Shown here piece after piece: positions 25,564-33,939 of a stretch of 52,298 bases of DNA. This stretch comes from Acidovorax sp. CCYZU-2555. Lineage in GTDB: Bacteria > Pseudomonadota > Gammaproteobacteria > Burkholderiales > Burkholderiaceae_C. The stretch spans positions 1 to 52,298 of the forward strand of contig NZ_JAHCDD010000039.1 of NCBI RefSeq assembly GCF_018413525.1, in the 5' to 3' direction. A program made the translations under genes and the position numbers. How positions within the stretch are numbered: the stretch's first letter is position 1; the number at the start of each line of letters is the position of its first letter. Under the pieces are notes generated by a model. It saw only the letters and a list, made by a program, of their open reading frames with translations, was not told the origin of the DNA and did no database searches.

Positions 25564-26556
25564 ATGAAGCGTCTCGTCCGTTCTCTCGTCCAGGCCAGCG
25601 TCGTTGCCGGCACCCTGGTTTCAACGCTTGCCATCGCTGGGCCTTTCCCTGAAAAGCCGGTGCGCATCATCGTTCCGTATCTGGCCGGCGGCACGACCGA
25701 CATGGTGACGCGCGTGGTCGGCGACCAGCTGTCGCTGCTGTGGAAGCAGCCCGTGGTGGTCGACAACCGTCCCGGCGCCGCAGGCATGGTCGGCACCAGC
25801 GGCGCGGCCAATTCTCCGGCGGACGGCTACACGCTGCTGGTCGGCTCGGTCGGCGAGTTCTCCATCAATCCGACGCTCTATAAAAAGATCGCCTACAACG
25901 CCGATACCGACTTCGCGCCGGTCTCGCTGATTGCGCGCGTGCCCAACGTGCTGGTGATCTCGCCGGTGTTCGCCGAGCGCGCGCGCATCCAGACGCTGGC
26001 CGATCTGGTGGCTTACGCCAAAGCCCATCCCAAGAGCGTGAACATGGCTTCCGCCGGTGCGGGCACGTCGACCCATCTGGTCGGAGAGCTGTTCCAGCGC
26101 ATGACCAAGATCGAGATGAGCCACATTCCCTACAAGGGCAGCAGCGCGGCGCTGGCCGACCTGATCGGCGGCAGCGTCGATGTGATGTTCGACAACCTGC
26201 CTTCGTCGCTGGCGTTCGTTCGCTCGGGCAAGCTGAAGGCGCTGGCCGTGACCACGGCGGCGCGCTCGCCCGCGCTGCCCGACGTTCCCACGATCGCCGC
26301 CGCCGCCGCGCTGCCCGATTACGACGCCGGCCCCTGGTTCGGCCTGCTGGCGCCCAGCAAGACGCCCGATGCGGTGACCAAGAAGATCAACGAGGACCTG
26401 GTGCGCGTTCTGCAAATGCCTGTTGTGCAGGCCAAGATGCGCGAAGCCGGTGCCGAGCCCAGCCCGACAACGCGTGCGGAGTTCGCTGAAGTGCTCAAGC
26501 GCGATCGCGTGAAGTGGGGCGACATCGTGAAGATTTCCGGCGCCACCGTGGATTGA
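25564..26556 (+). CDS. Bug-family (TctC-like) periplasmic solute-binding protein
   Basis: A 330-residue protein with an N-terminal signal peptide (cleavage near TLAIAG) and the Bug signature [19 protein letters not shown], then [20 protein letters not shown] and DGYTLLVGS. Bug proteins bind small carboxylates for TctAB-type carriers, or act as orphan sensors. No tctA or tctB is nearby, so it is an orphan binding protein. It is the first gene before hglS and an aminotransferase, which suggests a dicarboxylate or amino dicarboxylate ligand such as 2-oxoadipate or 2-aminoadipate (inference from context). Confidence 0.9.
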   Translation: MKRLVRSLVQASVVAGTLVSTLAIAGPFPEKPVRIIVPYLAGGTTDMVTRVVGDQLSLLWKQPVVVDNRPGAAGMVGTSGAANSPADGYTLLVGSVGEFSINPTLYKKIAYNADTDFAPVSLIARVPNVLVISPVFAERARIQTLADLVAYAKAHPKSVNMASAGAGTSTHLVGELFQRMTKIEMSHIPYKGSSAALADLIGGSVDVMFDNLPSSLAFVRSGKLKALAVTTAARSPALPDVPTIAAAAALPDYDAGPWFGLLAPSKTPDAVTKKINEDLVRVLQMPVVQAKMREAGAEPSPTTRAEFAEVLKRDRVKWGDIVKISGATVD

Positions 26557-26614
26557 ATGGGCAATGGCGGGGCTGTGCCACCCGGCTTCAGCCCCGCCGA
26601 TCTTTGGTTACATC

Positions 26615-28021
26615 ATGAGCAATATGAACTACTCCGGCAACCCCTCCTTCGTCGGTTCGGACGAAGTCCGCGCGCGCTTCTCGCAGGCCATGTCCGCCAT
26701 GTACCGCCAGGAAGTGCCGCAGTACGGCACGCTGGTCGACCTGGTGGCCGACATCAATCGCGATGCGCTGAACGCCGATCCCGTGCTGCATGCACGGCTC
26801 GAACGCGCGGGTGAACTCGATCGCCTCGATGTGGAGCGCCACGGCGCGATCCGCGTGGGCACGGCGGCTGAGCTGGAAACGTTGCGGCGTCTGTTCGCCG
26901 TCATGGGCATGGAGCCCGTGGGCTATTACGATCTGTCCGTGGCTGGCGTTCCCGTGCACTCGACGGCCTTCCGTCCCGTGGGCGATGCCGCGCTGCTGGT
27001 CAACCCTTTTCGCGTGTTCACTTCGCTGCTGCGGCTGGAGCTGATCACCGACCCGGCGCTGCGCCAGAAGGCCGCCGATATCCTGGCGCGCCGCAACATC
27101 TTCACGCCGCGGGCGCTGGAGCTGATCGCCCAGTGCGAAGCCGCGGGCGGCCTGTCTGCAGCGGACGCTGACGCTTTCGTGCAGGAAGCGCTGGAAACCT
27201 TCCGCTGGCACAGCACGGCCACCGTGGACGCCCAGACCTACCGCGCGCTGCAGTCGTCGCACCGCCTGGTCGCCGACGTGGTGTGCTTTCGCGGGCCGCA
27301 CATCAACCACCTCACGCCGCGCACGCTGGACATCGACGCCGCCCAGGCCGCGATGCCCGCGCGCGGCATGGACGCCAAGGATGTGGTCGAAGGCCCGCCA
27401 CGGCGCAACTGCCCCATCCTGCTGCGCCAGACCAGCTTCAAGGCGCTGCAGGAAACGGTGCGCTTCACCGACGACGAAGGCGCGCATACCGCCCGCTTTG
27501 GCGAGATCGAACAGCGCGGCGTGGCGCTCACGCGCAAGGGCCGCGCGCTCTACGACGCCTTGCTCAACGAAGTGCGCGACATGCGCAGTGCGGGCAGCGC
27601 CGCGGACGACTATTCGCAGCGGCTGGAGCAGGCGTTTCGCGCCTTCCCGGACGATCACGGCGCGCTGCAGGCCCAGGGCCTGGCGTTCTACCGCTACAGC
27701 CTGACGGCCATAGGCCAGGTGCAAGCGGGCGCAGGGGATGCCGACATCAGCCTGGAGCTGCTGCTGGCCCAGGGCTGGGTGCATGCCGATCCCATCACCT
27801 ATGAAGATTTTTTGCCGGTGAGCGCGGCCGGCATCTTCCAGTCCAATCTGGGCGGCGAAGAGCAAAAGCAATACCAGGCGAATGCCGCGCAGCAGGCCTT
27901 CGAGGCCGCGCTGGGCGCGCGCGTGCACGACGAAATCGCGCTGTACGAAGCCGCGCAGCAGCGCTCCATAGCCCAGCTGCGTGCCGCATTGCGCGGCGCG
28001 CTGACGGCGGAGGTCGCATGA
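26615..28021 (+). CDS. hglS: 2-oxoadipate dioxygenase/decarboxylase (HglS/YdcJ, DUF1338)
   Basis: A 468-residue Fe(II) enzyme of the VOC-like fold that converts 2-oxoadipate and O2 to 2-hydroxyglutarate in lysine catabolism. Family landmarks are YRQEVPQYGTLVDLVADIN, the metal-His/substrate-Arg motif VPVHSTAFRPV (His115), FRVFTSLLRLELI, the second His in GPHINHLTPRTLDID, and the Glu motif FGEIEQRGVALTRKGRALYD. Its stop overlaps the start of the next gene by 4 bp (ATGA), so it is translationally coupled to the aminotransferase. The ATG at 26615 is chosen because family similarity begins there; the ribosome-binding site is poor and 26624 is an alternative. Confidence 0.88.
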   Translation: MSNMNYSGNPSFVGSDEVRARFSQAMSAMYRQEVPQYGTLVDLVADINRDALNADPVLHARLERAGELDRLDVERHGAIRVGTAAELETLRRLFAVMGMEPVGYYDLSVAGVPVHSTAFRPVGDAALLVNPFRVFTSLLRLELITDPALRQKAADILARRNIFTPRALELIAQCEAAGGLSAADADAFVQEALETFRWHSTATVDAQTYRALQSSHRLVADVVCFRGPHINHLTPRTLDIDAAQAAMPARGMDAKDVVEGPPRRNCPILLRQTSFKALQETVRFTDDEGAHTARFGEIEQRGVALTRKGRALYDALLNEVRDMRSAGSAADDYSQRLEQAFRAFPDDHGALQAQGLAFYRYSLTAIGQVQAGAGDADISLELLLAQGWVHADPITYEDFLPVSAAGIFQSNLGGEEQKQYQANAAQQAFEAALGARVHDEIALYEAAQQRSIAQLRAALRGALTAEVA

Positions 28022-29265
28022 GCGTGGCTGGCGCAGCGGCCGACATGCCGGCGTTTGCCGCGATGTTCGCCCAGCCCGCGGGCTCGCCGATACGCGAGCT
28101 GTTTCCCTACCTCAGCCAGCCGGGAATGATCTCGCTGGCCGGCGGCTATCCATCGCCCAGCCTGTTCGATGCCGAAGGGCTGGCGCTGGCCGCGGGCCAG
28201 GCCATGGCCGGCGGCGCCCAGGCGCTGCAATACTGCGCCACCGAAGGCCTGGCGCCGCTGCGCGAGGCGCTGGCCGCCCAGACGCGCGCGCGCGGCATGC
28301 AGGCCAGCGCCGAGCAACTGCTGGTGACCACGGGCTCGCAGCAGGCGTTCGACCTGCTGGTGCGGGTGCTGATCGAGCCCGGCGATACCGTGCTGGTCGA
28401 AGTGCCGGCCTATCCCGCGACGCTGCAGGCCTTGCGCCTGGCGCAGGCGCGCATCGTGCCCGTGCCCATGGACGAGCATGGTCTGCAGACCGATGCGCTC
28501 GCCGAGCTGCTGCGCGAGCTGCCCGCGGACCAGCGCCCCAAGCTGCTCTACACCGTGCCCAGCTTCTCCAACCCGCGCGGCACGCTGCTCAGCGCGCAGC
28601 GGCGCGAGGCACTGGTGCAGTTGGCGAGCCGCCATGGTTTCTGGCTGGTCGAAGACGACCCGTATGGCGAGCTCAGTTTCGACGCCGCGGACGGCAGCAC
28701 GCCGCCCATGCCCACGGCGCTGCGCACGCTGGGCGAAAAGCTGGGCGGCGCGGTCAATCCCGTGGTCTATCTTTCCAGCTTGTCGAAGACCGTCGCGCCG
28801 GCCTTGCGCGTGGGCTGGATGCTGGCCGATGCCGAGCTGCTGCGCCGCTGCACCATCGCCAAGCAGACGGTCGATCTGTGCACTTCGCCGCTGGCGCAGA
28901 TGGTCGCGGCGAGCTACCTGCAAAGCGGCCGCTACCCGGCCACCGTGCAGCGCGCGCGTGCCGAGTACCAGCGGCGCATGCTGGCGCTGGTGCAAGGCAT
29001 TGGCGCGCAGCTGGACGGCCTGGTGCATTGCGCGCCGCCCGCGGGCGGGATGTTCGTCTGGGCGACGTTTGCGCCGTCGATAGACCCGCAGGCGCTGTTC
29101 GATGCCGCCGTGGCGCGCCAGGTGCTGTATGTGCCCGGCAAGGCGTTCCATCCCGACAACGCACCGGTGCATGCCATGCGCCTGTCGTTCGCCGCGCCCG
29201 ACGTGGCGCAGATAGAGCAGGCCGTGCAGCGCCTGGCCGCGGCCGTGGCCCACGCCAGGCGCTGA
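28018..29265 (+). CDS. PLP-dependent aminotransferase (LysN/AmaC-like, 2-aminoadipate type)
   Basis: A 415-residue class I/II aminotransferase without the GntR domain of MocR regulators. Landmarks are ISLAGGYPSPSLFD, LVTTGSQQAFDLLVRVL, YTVPSFSNPRGTLLS, LVEDDPYGELSFD and the PLP Lys in YLSSLSKTVAPALRVGWM. These fit the KAT/LysN subgroup, which transaminates 2-aminoadipate to 2-oxoadipate. The ATGA overlap with hglS, whose substrate is 2-oxoadipate, strongly supports this specificity, but kynurenine or branched-chain substrates cannot be excluded. It converges on the MFS gene with only 20 bp between. Confidence 0.85.
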   Translation: MSVAGAAADMPAFAAMFAQPAGSPIRELFPYLSQPGMISLAGGYPSPSLFDAEGLALAAGQAMAGGAQALQYCATEGLAPLREALAAQTRARGMQASAEQLLVTTGSQQAFDLLVRVLIEPGDTVLVEVPAYPATLQALRLAQARIVPVPMDEHGLQTDALAELLRELPADQRPKLLYTVPSFSNPRGTLLSAQRREALVQLASRHGFWLVEDDPYGELSFDAADGSTPPMPTALRTLGEKLGGAVNPVVYLSSLSKTVAPALRVGWMLADAELLRRCTIAKQTVDLCTSPLAQMVAASYLQSGRYPATVQRARAEYQRRMLALVQGIGAQLDGLVHCAPPAGGMFVWATFAPSIDPQALFDAAVARQVLYVPGKAFHPDNAPVHAMRLSFAAPDVAQIEQAVQRLAAAVAHARR

Positions 29266-29285
29266 CCACGCCCGGGGCGCTGCGA

Positions 29286-30743
29286 TCAGGCTCGCCCCAC
29301 GAAACGGTCGCCGGCGTCGGCGGGCAGGCGCAGCGCGCCGGTCAGCCCGGCGAGCGCGCACACGGCGGCGATCACCAGCGCCACCTTGTATTGCCCCGCG
29401 GGCGCGTTCAGCGCCAGCACGTCCAGCAGCACCTGGCCGAACTGCACGCAGATCGCGCCCAGCGTGATGCCGGCGGCCATGCTCACCTGCGAGATCACGT
29501 TGAACAAGCCGTTGGCGTCGGACATCTGCCGGTCGGGCACATCGGCGAACGCAATGGTGCCCAGGCAGGTGAACTGCATGGAGCGCGTCATGCCGCTGAC
29601 CAGCAGCACGGCCACGGTGAAGGCCAGCGGCGTGTCCGGGCCCAGCAGCGCGCAGGCCGCGAGACTGGCCGCCGCGAGCACGCCATTGACCAGCATCACC
29701 TGCCGGTAGCCGAAGCGCCGCAGTATGGGCGTGGTCACTATCTTCATTCCCACGTTGCCGACAAAGACGACCAGCAGCAGCGAGCCCGCATGGAACGCGT
29801 CCATGCCGAAGCCCAGCTGGAACATCAGCGGCAGCAGGAAGGGCAGGCTGCCTATGGCCATGCGCGAGACCGAGCCGCTCAGCAGGGCCACGCGAAAAGT
29901 GGGAATGCGCAGCGGCGACAGGTCGAACATGGGACTGGCCGCGCGCTTGAAATGGCGCAGCGCCGCGGCCAGCAGCACGCTGCCCGCGATCAGCATGCCC
30001 AGGCCGGGCACGCCGGGCTCGGCCGCGAGTTGATCGAGCCCGGTCAGCAGCATGAAGACGCCCAGCCCGCACAGCACGAAGCCGGTCCAGTCAAACCGGC
30101 GGCTTGGTTCGGGCGCGGTCACGGGAATGAGGCGCAGCGCGAGCACGAACGCGGCGATGCCCAGCGGCACGTTGAGAAAGAAGATCCAGTGCCAGCTCGC
30201 ATGGGTGGCGATGAAGCCGCCCAGCGGCGGCGCGATCACGGGCGCGACCAGCGCCGGCCAGACCAGGTTGGACATCGCGACCATGCGCCGTTCGGGCGGC
30301 GTGTGGCGCAGCACCAGCAGCCGCCCCACGGGCACCATCAGCGCGCCGCTCGCGCCCTGCAGCACGCGCAGCGCAACGAAAGTGTGCAGGTCGTCGACCA
30401 GGCCGCAGGCCAGCGACGTGAGCGTGAAGCCCGCGATCGCCGCCGCAAACACGCGGCGCGGGCCCAGGCGGTCGGCGATCCAGCCGCTGACGGGAATGAA
30501 CACGCCCAGCGCCAGCAGATAGGCGCTCATCGCCACGTTCAGGCGCAGCGCATCGACGCCGAACGACAGCCCCATCTGCGGCAAGGCCGTGGCGATGATG
30601 TTGCCGTCGAGCACTTCCATGAACATCGCGCCCGTCACCAGCCAGGCCACCAGGCGCATGCGCATGTCTTGCGGCGCGTTCGGGGCCTGCGCGCCGGGCT
30701 GCGCTTGGCCCGCAGGTTTTGTTTGCTTGGTTGTTTCAGTCAC
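29286..30743 (-). CDS. DHA2-family MFS multidrug exporter (EmrB/QacA type), GTG start
   Basis: A 485-residue inner-membrane transporter with about 14 predicted helices. Typical DHA2 motifs are MEVLDGNIIATALPQM in helix 1, SGWIADRLGPRRVF (motif A) and SWHWIFFLNVPLGI. A Pro/Gln/Ala-rich cytoplasmic N-terminus of about 30 residues precedes helix 1. The start is GTG at 30743, 2 bp after the stop of a truncated VOC gene, which suggests the two were once translated together. No EmrA-type partner is nearby. Substrate unknown. Confidence 0.87.
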   Translation of the reverse strand: MTETTKQTKPAGQAQPGAQAPNAPQDMRMRLVAWLVTGAMFMEVLDGNIIATALPQMGLSFGVDALRLNVAMSAYLLALGVFIPVSGWIADRLGPRRVFAAAIAGFTLTSLACGLVDDLHTFVALRVLQGASGALMVPVGRLLVLRHTPPERRMVAMSNLVWPALVAPVIAPPLGGFIATHASWHWIFFLNVPLGIAAFVLALRLIPVTAPEPSRRFDWTGFVLCGLGVFMLLTGLDQLAAEPGVPGLGMLIAGSVLLAAALRHFKRAASPMFDLSPLRIPTFRVALLSGSVSRMAIGSLPFLLPLMFQLGFGMDAFHAGSLLLVVFVGNVGMKIVTTPILRRFGYRQVMLVNGVLAAASLAACALLGPDTPLAFTVAVLLVSGMTRSMQFTCLGTIAFADVPDRQMSDANGLFNVISQVSMAAGITLGAICVQFGQVLLDVLALNAPAGQYKVALVIAAVCALAGLTGALRLPADAGDRFVGRA

Positions 30744-30745
30744 TG

Positions 30746-30885
30746 TTATTGGCAGGCCCCGGCCGAGCAGGTCGGCGCGTCGCGCTGGCTATGGATTTCC
30801 AGGATATTGCCAGACGGATCTTCCCTGTAAAACTGCGCCAGGGTCTCTCGCCCGAAAAACATCCGCGCGCCGGCATGCCTGCGCT
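30746..30885 (-). pseudogene. C-terminal remnant of a VOC/glyoxalase-family gene
   Basis: The minus-strand frame ending at 30746 reads HAGARMFFGRETLAQFYRED then PSGNILEIHSQRDAPTC, the last beta-strands of a VOC domain with the metal-ligand Glu in NILEIH. A stop codon lies about 13 codons upstream of the conserved part and the rest of the domain (usually over 120 residues) is not found in any frame. The remnant stops 2 bp before the GTG of the DHA2 exporter. It appears to be the tail of a deleted first gene of an operon. Confidence 0.6.
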
Positions 30886-30986
30886 GCGCTGGCCGGCACT
30901 ACGCCTGCTGACAAAAAACTCTTCCATGTACGCCCAAAAAGCGGCTTGCGGTCCGCCACAATGAAGCGTTCACGATCGGGAATCCC

Positions 30987-32195
30987 ATGCAATCCACTCC
31001 ATTTGCCTTCCTGCCTCTCGTCTTTGCGCTGGCCGCCGGCGCGCTCGCGCCCGGTGCGGCGACTGCCGCCAAACCTGTTGTGCACAAGAAACCCGCGGTC
31101 GAAGCGCCGGCGCCATTGGCTGGGCAGTCCGCTGTAGAGGGCGGCGTGCCGGCCATCCCCGCCAAGGCCTGGCTGCTGATGGACTACGATTCGGGAGAGA
31201 TACTGGCCTCGGCCAACCCCGATGAGCCGCTGCCGCCGGCGTCGTTGACGAAGATGATGACCAGTTTCCTGGTCGAACAGGCGCTTCGCTCGGGCAAGCT
31301 CAAGGAAGGCGATCTGGTCTCGGTCAGCGAGAACGCCTGGTGCCGGGGCTCGAGCAGCGAGTCGTGCATGTACCTGCCGCTCAACGGCCAGGCCACGGTG
31401 ATCGACATCCTGCGCGGCATCGTCATCCAGTCGGGCAACGACGCGTCCAAGGCGATCGCCGAACACATGGCCGGCTCGGAAGAGGGCTTCGCCAAGCTCA
31501 TGAACGCCGAAGCCAAGCGCCTGGGCATGACGCACACGAATTTCGTCAACCCCACGGGCCTGCCCGACCCGGCGCACAAGTCGTCGGCACGCGATCTCGC
31601 CATCCTTGCGCGCGCGATCATCCGCGACAGCTCCGACTACTATCCGATCTACGCCGAGCGCGAGTTCAAGTACAACGGCATCAAGCAGGGCAACCGCAAC
31701 GCCTTGCTCTACACGGACTCCACGGTCGATGGGCTGAAGACCGGCCATACCCAGGAAGCCGGCTACTGCCTGGTTACGTCCTCCAAGCGCAACGACATGC
31801 GCCTGATCACAGTCATCCTCAACACCAACAGCGCCAAGGCGCGTGCCGACGAGAGCCGCAAGCTGCTGGGCTGGGGCTTCAGCCGCTTCGAGAAGGCCAC
31901 CCCCGTTCAGCCGGGCGCCGTGGTCACGAATGCCAAGGTCGGCTTCGGCAAGGCCGACACCGTCGCCGCGGGCCTGGGCGCGCCCTGGACGCTGACCGTG
32001 CCGCGCGGCCAGAAATTGCAGACGTCGGTACAGGTCAAGCCCGATCTGGAGGCTCCGGTCGCCAAGGGAGCGGTGATCGGCAAGGTGATCGCCGAGTCGA
32101 ACGGCAAGCCGGTGGGCGAAGCACCGCTGATTGCGCAGGCCGACGTGGAGCGCGCCGGCTTCATGCTGCGCATGTGGCAATATCTGGTCAAGTAA
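30987..32195 (+). CDS. dacC: D-alanyl-D-alanine carboxypeptidase (PBP5/6 type, DacA/DacC)
   Basis: A 402-residue low-molecular-weight penicillin-binding protein that trims D-Ala from peptidoglycan pentapeptides. The signal peptide is followed by an Ala/Pro-rich linker. Active-site motifs are SLTK (Ser86-Lys89), SGN (149-151) and KTG (251-253). The C-terminal domain contains VPRGQKLQTSVQVKPDLEAP and the end GFMLRMWQYLVK forms the amphipathic membrane anchor. The gene is followed by rimO after 140 bp. Confidence 0.93.
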   Translation: MQSTPFAFLPLVFALAAGALAPGAATAAKPVVHKKPAVEAPAPLAGQSAVEGGVPAIPAKAWLLMDYDSGEILASANPDEPLPPASLTKMMTSFLVEQALRSGKLKEGDLVSVSENAWCRGSSSESCMYLPLNGQATVIDILRGIVIQSGNDASKAIAEHMAGSEEGFAKLMNAEAKRLGMTHTNFVNPTGLPDPAHKSSARDLAILARAIIRDSSDYYPIYAEREFKYNGIKQGNRNALLYTDSTVDGLKTGHTQEAGYCLVTSSKRNDMRLITVILNTNSAKARADESRKLLGWGFSRFEKATPVQPGAVVTNAKVGFGKADTVAAGLGAPWTLTVPRGQKLQTSVQVKPDLEAPVAKGAVIGKVIAESNGKPVGEAPLIAQADVERAGFMLRMWQYLVK

Positions 32196-32335
32196 TGCGC
32201 GAGCGCCGAAGCGGCCAGGATGCGCCGCCGTCGGCCAGGCGAAGTGCGGCTCTTGGGGTGAGCGTATAGGGAAATTCCCGGTCTCGCATACAATACTCGC
32301 CCCACCCATCCGCCAGGTCGCCCTGCGAAAAACAA

Positions 32336-33748
32336 ATGAGATCAGATACTTTTGACGCAGTCGCGACGTCCGCCAGCGCGCCCATTCCGAAGATCGGCTT
32401 CGTGAGCCTGGGGTGCCCCAAGGCTCTGACCGACTCCGAACTGATCCTCACGCAGCTCAGCGCCGAAGGCTATTCCACGTCCAAGACCTTCGAAGGCGCC
32501 GACCTGGTGATCGTCAATACCTGCGGCTTCATCGATGAGGCCGTGCAGGAAAGTCTGGACACCATCGCCGAGGCGCTGGCGGAAAACGGCAAGGTCATCG
32601 TCACCGGCTGCCTGGGCGCGAAGTCCTCGGCCGATGGCGGCAACATGGTGCGCCAGATCCACCCCAGCGTGCTGGCCGTGACCGGCCCGCATGCGACGCA
32701 AGAAGTGATGGACGCAGTCCACACCCACCTGCCCAAGCCGCACGATCCGTTCCTCGACCTGATTCCCGGTGCGTTCGGCGAAGCCGGCCTCAAGCTCACG
32801 CCCAAGCATTACGCCTATCTGAAGATCAGCGAAGGCTGCAACCACCGCTGCACGTTCTGCATCATCCCGTCGATGCGCGGCGATCTGGTGTCGCGCCCGA
32901 TTGGCGATGTGCTCAAGGAAGCCAAGGCGCTGTTCGACGGCGGCGTCAAGGAGTTGCTGGTCATCAGCCAGGACACTTCGGCCTATGGCGTCGATGTGAA
33001 GTACCGCACCGGTTTCTGGGACGGCAAGCCCGTCAAGACCCGCATGCTGGAGCTGGTCCAGGCGCTGGGCGAACTCGCCGAGCCGCATGGCGCCTGGGTG
33101 CGTCTGCATTACGTCTACCCTTACCCCAGCGTGGATGACATCATTCCGCTGATGGCTTCGGGCCGCGTTCTGCCTTACCTCGATGTGCCGCTGCAGCACA
33201 GCCACCCCGATGTGCTCAAGCGCATGAAGCGCCCGGCCAGCGGCGAGAAGAACCTCGAGCGCATCCAGCGCTGGCGCGAGCTGTGCCCCGATCTGATCAT
33301 TCGCTCGACCTTCATCGCCGGCTTCCCCGGTGAGACCGAAGAAGAGTTCGAACATCTGCTCGACTTCATCCGCGCCGCGGAAATCGACCGTGCGGGCTGC
33401 TTTGCCTACAGCGCGGTCGAAGGCGCGACCGCCAATGACATTCCCGGCATGCTGCCTATCGAAGTGCGTGAAGCCCGCCGCGCGCGCTTCATGGAAGTCG
33501 CCGAAGAGGTCTCGGCCAACCGCCTGCGCCGCCGTATCGGCTCGACCATGCAGGTGCTGGTCGATTCCGCGCCCGCGCTGGGCCGCAAGGGCGGCGTGGG
33601 CCGCAGCTATGCCGACGCGCCCGAGATCGACGGCGTTGTGCACCTGCTGCCGCCGGAGAAGATCAGCAAGACCATGAAGACCGGCGAGTTCACGCGCGCG
33701 CGCATCGTCGGCACGCAAGGCCACGACCTGGTCGGCGTGCCGATCTGA
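32336..33748 (+). CDS. rimO: Ribosomal protein S12 methylthiotransferase RimO
   Basis: A 470-residue radical-SAM enzyme that adds a methylthio group to Asp88/89 of ribosomal protein S12. The N-terminal MTTase domain has Cys27 ([10 protein letters not shown]), VNTCGFIDE and VTGCLGAKS, the second cluster ligands. The radical-SAM motif is CNHRCTFC (Cys168, 172, 175). [33 protein letters not shown] and the C-terminal TRAM domain (about 400-468) match RimO rather than MiaB. A 12-bp stem without T-run follows the stop. Confidence 0.95.
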   Translation: MRSDTFDAVATSASAPIPKIGFVSLGCPKALTDSELILTQLSAEGYSTSKTFEGADLVIVNTCGFIDEAVQESLDTIAEALAENGKVIVTGCLGAKSSADGGNMVRQIHPSVLAVTGPHATQEVMDAVHTHLPKPHDPFLDLIPGAFGEAGLKLTPKHYAYLKISEGCNHRCTFCIIPSMRGDLVSRPIGDVLKEAKALFDGGVKELLVISQDTSAYGVDVKYRTGFWDGKPVKTRMLELVQALGELAEPHGAWVRLHYVYPYPSVDDIIPLMASGRVLPYLDVPLQHSHPDVLKRMKRPASGEKNLERIQRWRELCPDLIIRSTFIAGFPGETEEEFEHLLDFIRAAEIDRAGCFAYSAVEGATANDIPGMLPIEVREARRARFMEVAEEVSANRLRRRIGSTMQVLVDSAPALGRKGGVGRSYADAPEIDGVVHLLPPEKISKTMKTGEFTRARIVGTQGHDLVGVPI

Positions 33749-33753
33749 TTTCC

Positions 33754-33783
33754 CGTGCGCAGCGGCCCAGTCCGCTGCGCACG
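33754..33783 (+). terminator. Hairpin after rimO
   Basis: CGTGCGCAGCGG (33754-33765) pairs perfectly with CCGCTGCGCACG (33772-33783). The position right after rimO fits a terminator, but no T-run follows. Confidence 0.5.
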
Positions 33784-33939
33784 GCGCAACGCGGCATAGC
33801 CGCCATCGCCAGCGCAGGCTTTGGCGGGTGAGAGATCTGGCGCATGTCATCAAGCCGCAATCTCTGCTTGAAATAATTCAACGTACAAGTTGCAGTCTGC
33901 AACATTTCGTTGGTTCATTTCTCAGAGATTGGATGTGCA

